A DNA stretch of 55,786 nt from Propionibacteriaceae bacterium (lineage in GTDB: Bacteria > Actinomycetota > Actinomycetes > Propionibacteriales > Propionibacteriaceae): NCBI GenBank assembly GCA_009779115.1, contig WREX01000003.1, forward strand, positions 1 to 55,786. Reading direction: 5' to 3'. Each line of letters starts with the position of its first letter. Within the stretch, counting starts at the first letter, position 1. Below are positions 55,501 through 55,786 of this stretch, piece by piece. The notes under the pieces were generated by a model, which saw nothing but the letters and a program-made list of their open reading frames with translations, was not told the DNA's origin and did no database searches. Position numbers and translations under genes: made by a program.

Positions 55501-55786
55501 CTGCTGGACCATGACGGCGACGGATGCCTGGTTGTTCGTCAGATCGGGATCGGGAGTCCCCAGGCTCCCCACGGTGACCGACACCGATAGTGTGGACGGC
55601 GGTTCTTCGGCTGGGATCTGCATGACAACAGTCGTGGTGACGCTCTGGCCGGGGAGGAAGACTTTGAAGTAGGGTGCGGCGGCAATCGCCTCACAGTGGA
55701 GGGTGTAGACCACCGGATCACCGGAGGTGTTCCAGTGGCACTGAGCGCCTGGTGCATCGAAGGACACCGGGGTGAAACCGGCGGGG
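52516..55786 (-). CDS. second DUF11-repeat surface protein (C-terminal part; 5' end outside window)
   Basis: DUF11 modules co-linear with the giant protein; stalk 'EPTPVPEPTPEPTPGPEPTETPGESPTSTSTPGETPTSGTSP'; 'MAPTGGQ', TM, 'YRRRKQGP'. Confidence 0.92.
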   Translation of the reverse strand, partial: PAGFTPVSFDAPGAQCHWNTSGDPVVYTLHCEAIAAAPYFKVFLPGQSVTTTVVMQIPAEEPPSTLSVSVTVGSLGTPDPDLTNNQASVAVMVQQVSDVQIAKTLAGPNPLIMGQPATYTLVATNNGPSAADGVVISDTVPDGMTVQSATDNDSNPCTVATDPEGHTTVECAMGSLGVGESASANLTLGVDTSVTTTSLCNTATVGSSSLDPTVDNNQSTSCAPVVPPVADLGVTLTPAQSSVYPDAEFGMVAQVTNNGPSDLASATLTLAVPSWLTDVAAASTDLSPTVQCTHTGTQLSCVLPALASGQSASFGITGTAPGPVGSSYAIQAVVTHDGTDTNPANDQAQATITVVAVPTPALTVTKTVSPDTGTALAGDTLTYTITVTNAGTATGQADYVDDLSQVLDDATWGSVLTSTGLDAQLVDEHLLITGALDAGQAATVSYTVTVKPDRERGDSELFNAVSLADTPPGERPTIDTPPAQCLVCTMTVVLQPPTDVGVVLTPDHSEVYPGAQVGLSALVTNNGPADASGVTVTIPVPQGLNNVSAVLAASPDGSKAATQCDLASGQLTCAIGSLWSGQSVTYDILATASGQVGSTTTVNAAVSHSVADTNPANDQAEATIDVVAVPEPALAVSKSVSPAADVVGAGAVLTYTVSFANEGTAPAVVDHIDDLSGVLDDAVLGTVESSPGLQAHLYADQELILTGSVGPRETELVTYTVTIKSDGNRGDNVVFNAAFSANAPPAERPGINTPSDQCPACTTTYVAGLGLAKRVDPLKASLPGQEVTYQYEVTNLGSVPVSSIAISETDFTGTGPTPTPVCQATTIDPGESVTCAAQYTVTLDDMTGDPIVNTAIATGMVDDQRVASDPSTANLEITAPEPTPVPEPTPEPTPGPEPTETPGESPTSTSTPGETPTSGTSPGATQTPGATQTPGESPTSTSTPVETPTSGTSPEPTSTPGQTPTSGTTTGPAPTETPGTTPSSGGTEGQTPPGTPGQEPGSDQTPGTTPEPATGPPTTTPVSQTPPVSVDQVPPTGSLDPGQGGSGTSMAPTGGQAAPNQSWAAGLALIMLMAGLGLMVIYRRRKQGP
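52690..53160 (-). repeat. Thr/Ser/Pro-rich stalk repeats (TPGETPTSGTSPG / TPGESPTSTSTPG)
   Basis: Repeated units visible in the translation and DNA ('gtgcctgaagtcggcgt(c/t)tca' recurring). Confidence 0.88.

Overview
Window from a high-GC actinobacterium; the gene content looks Propionibacteriaceae-like, but that is an impression and was not tested. No rRNA, tRNA, CRISPR array or transposase was recognised. Left to right: (i) partial xylA (-) divergent from a ROK-family regulator (+). (ii) A cell-surface polysaccharide locus of about 26 kb (2.4-29 kb). It has a minus-strand four-gene operon with 4-bp overlaps resembling WbpA/WbpD/WbpE/WbpB (2,3-diacetamido-uronic acid sugar-nucleotide synthesis), a papain-like protease with FG-GAP/VCBS repeats, a FemAB/GNAT-like transferase, three GT4 glycosyltransferases (two are tandem paralogues), Wzy-like and Wzx-like membrane proteins, a WecB/WbpI-like 2-epimerase, a degenerate asparagine-synthetase-like protein, a lipoprotein with a helical-toroid-like C-terminal half, an atypical DegT-like protein plus GNAT, a PglC/PglE/PglF-like initiation module, and an LCP ligase. 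(iii) malQ, an RDD protein, proB and proA. (iv) A 1.8-kb toxin-antitoxin graveyard: a decayed YafQ toxin, an apparently intact Phd/YefM-PIN pair with a TGTACA palindrome, and a VbhA-like antitoxin followed by a 13-codon Fic remnant. (v) Two tandem giant DUF11-repeat surface-protein genes, 5201 codons and >1083 codons. The most striking signal is a tripartite 'supermodule' in these two genes. Its period is almost exactly 1149 bp (383 aa), each copy carries a CPxCT motif, and there are 8 copies in one gene against 2 in the other. In both genes the last interval is shortened to exactly 819 bp. Both proteins end in a Thr/Pro/Gly stalk and a non-canonical (V/A)PTGGQ-TM-basic tail.
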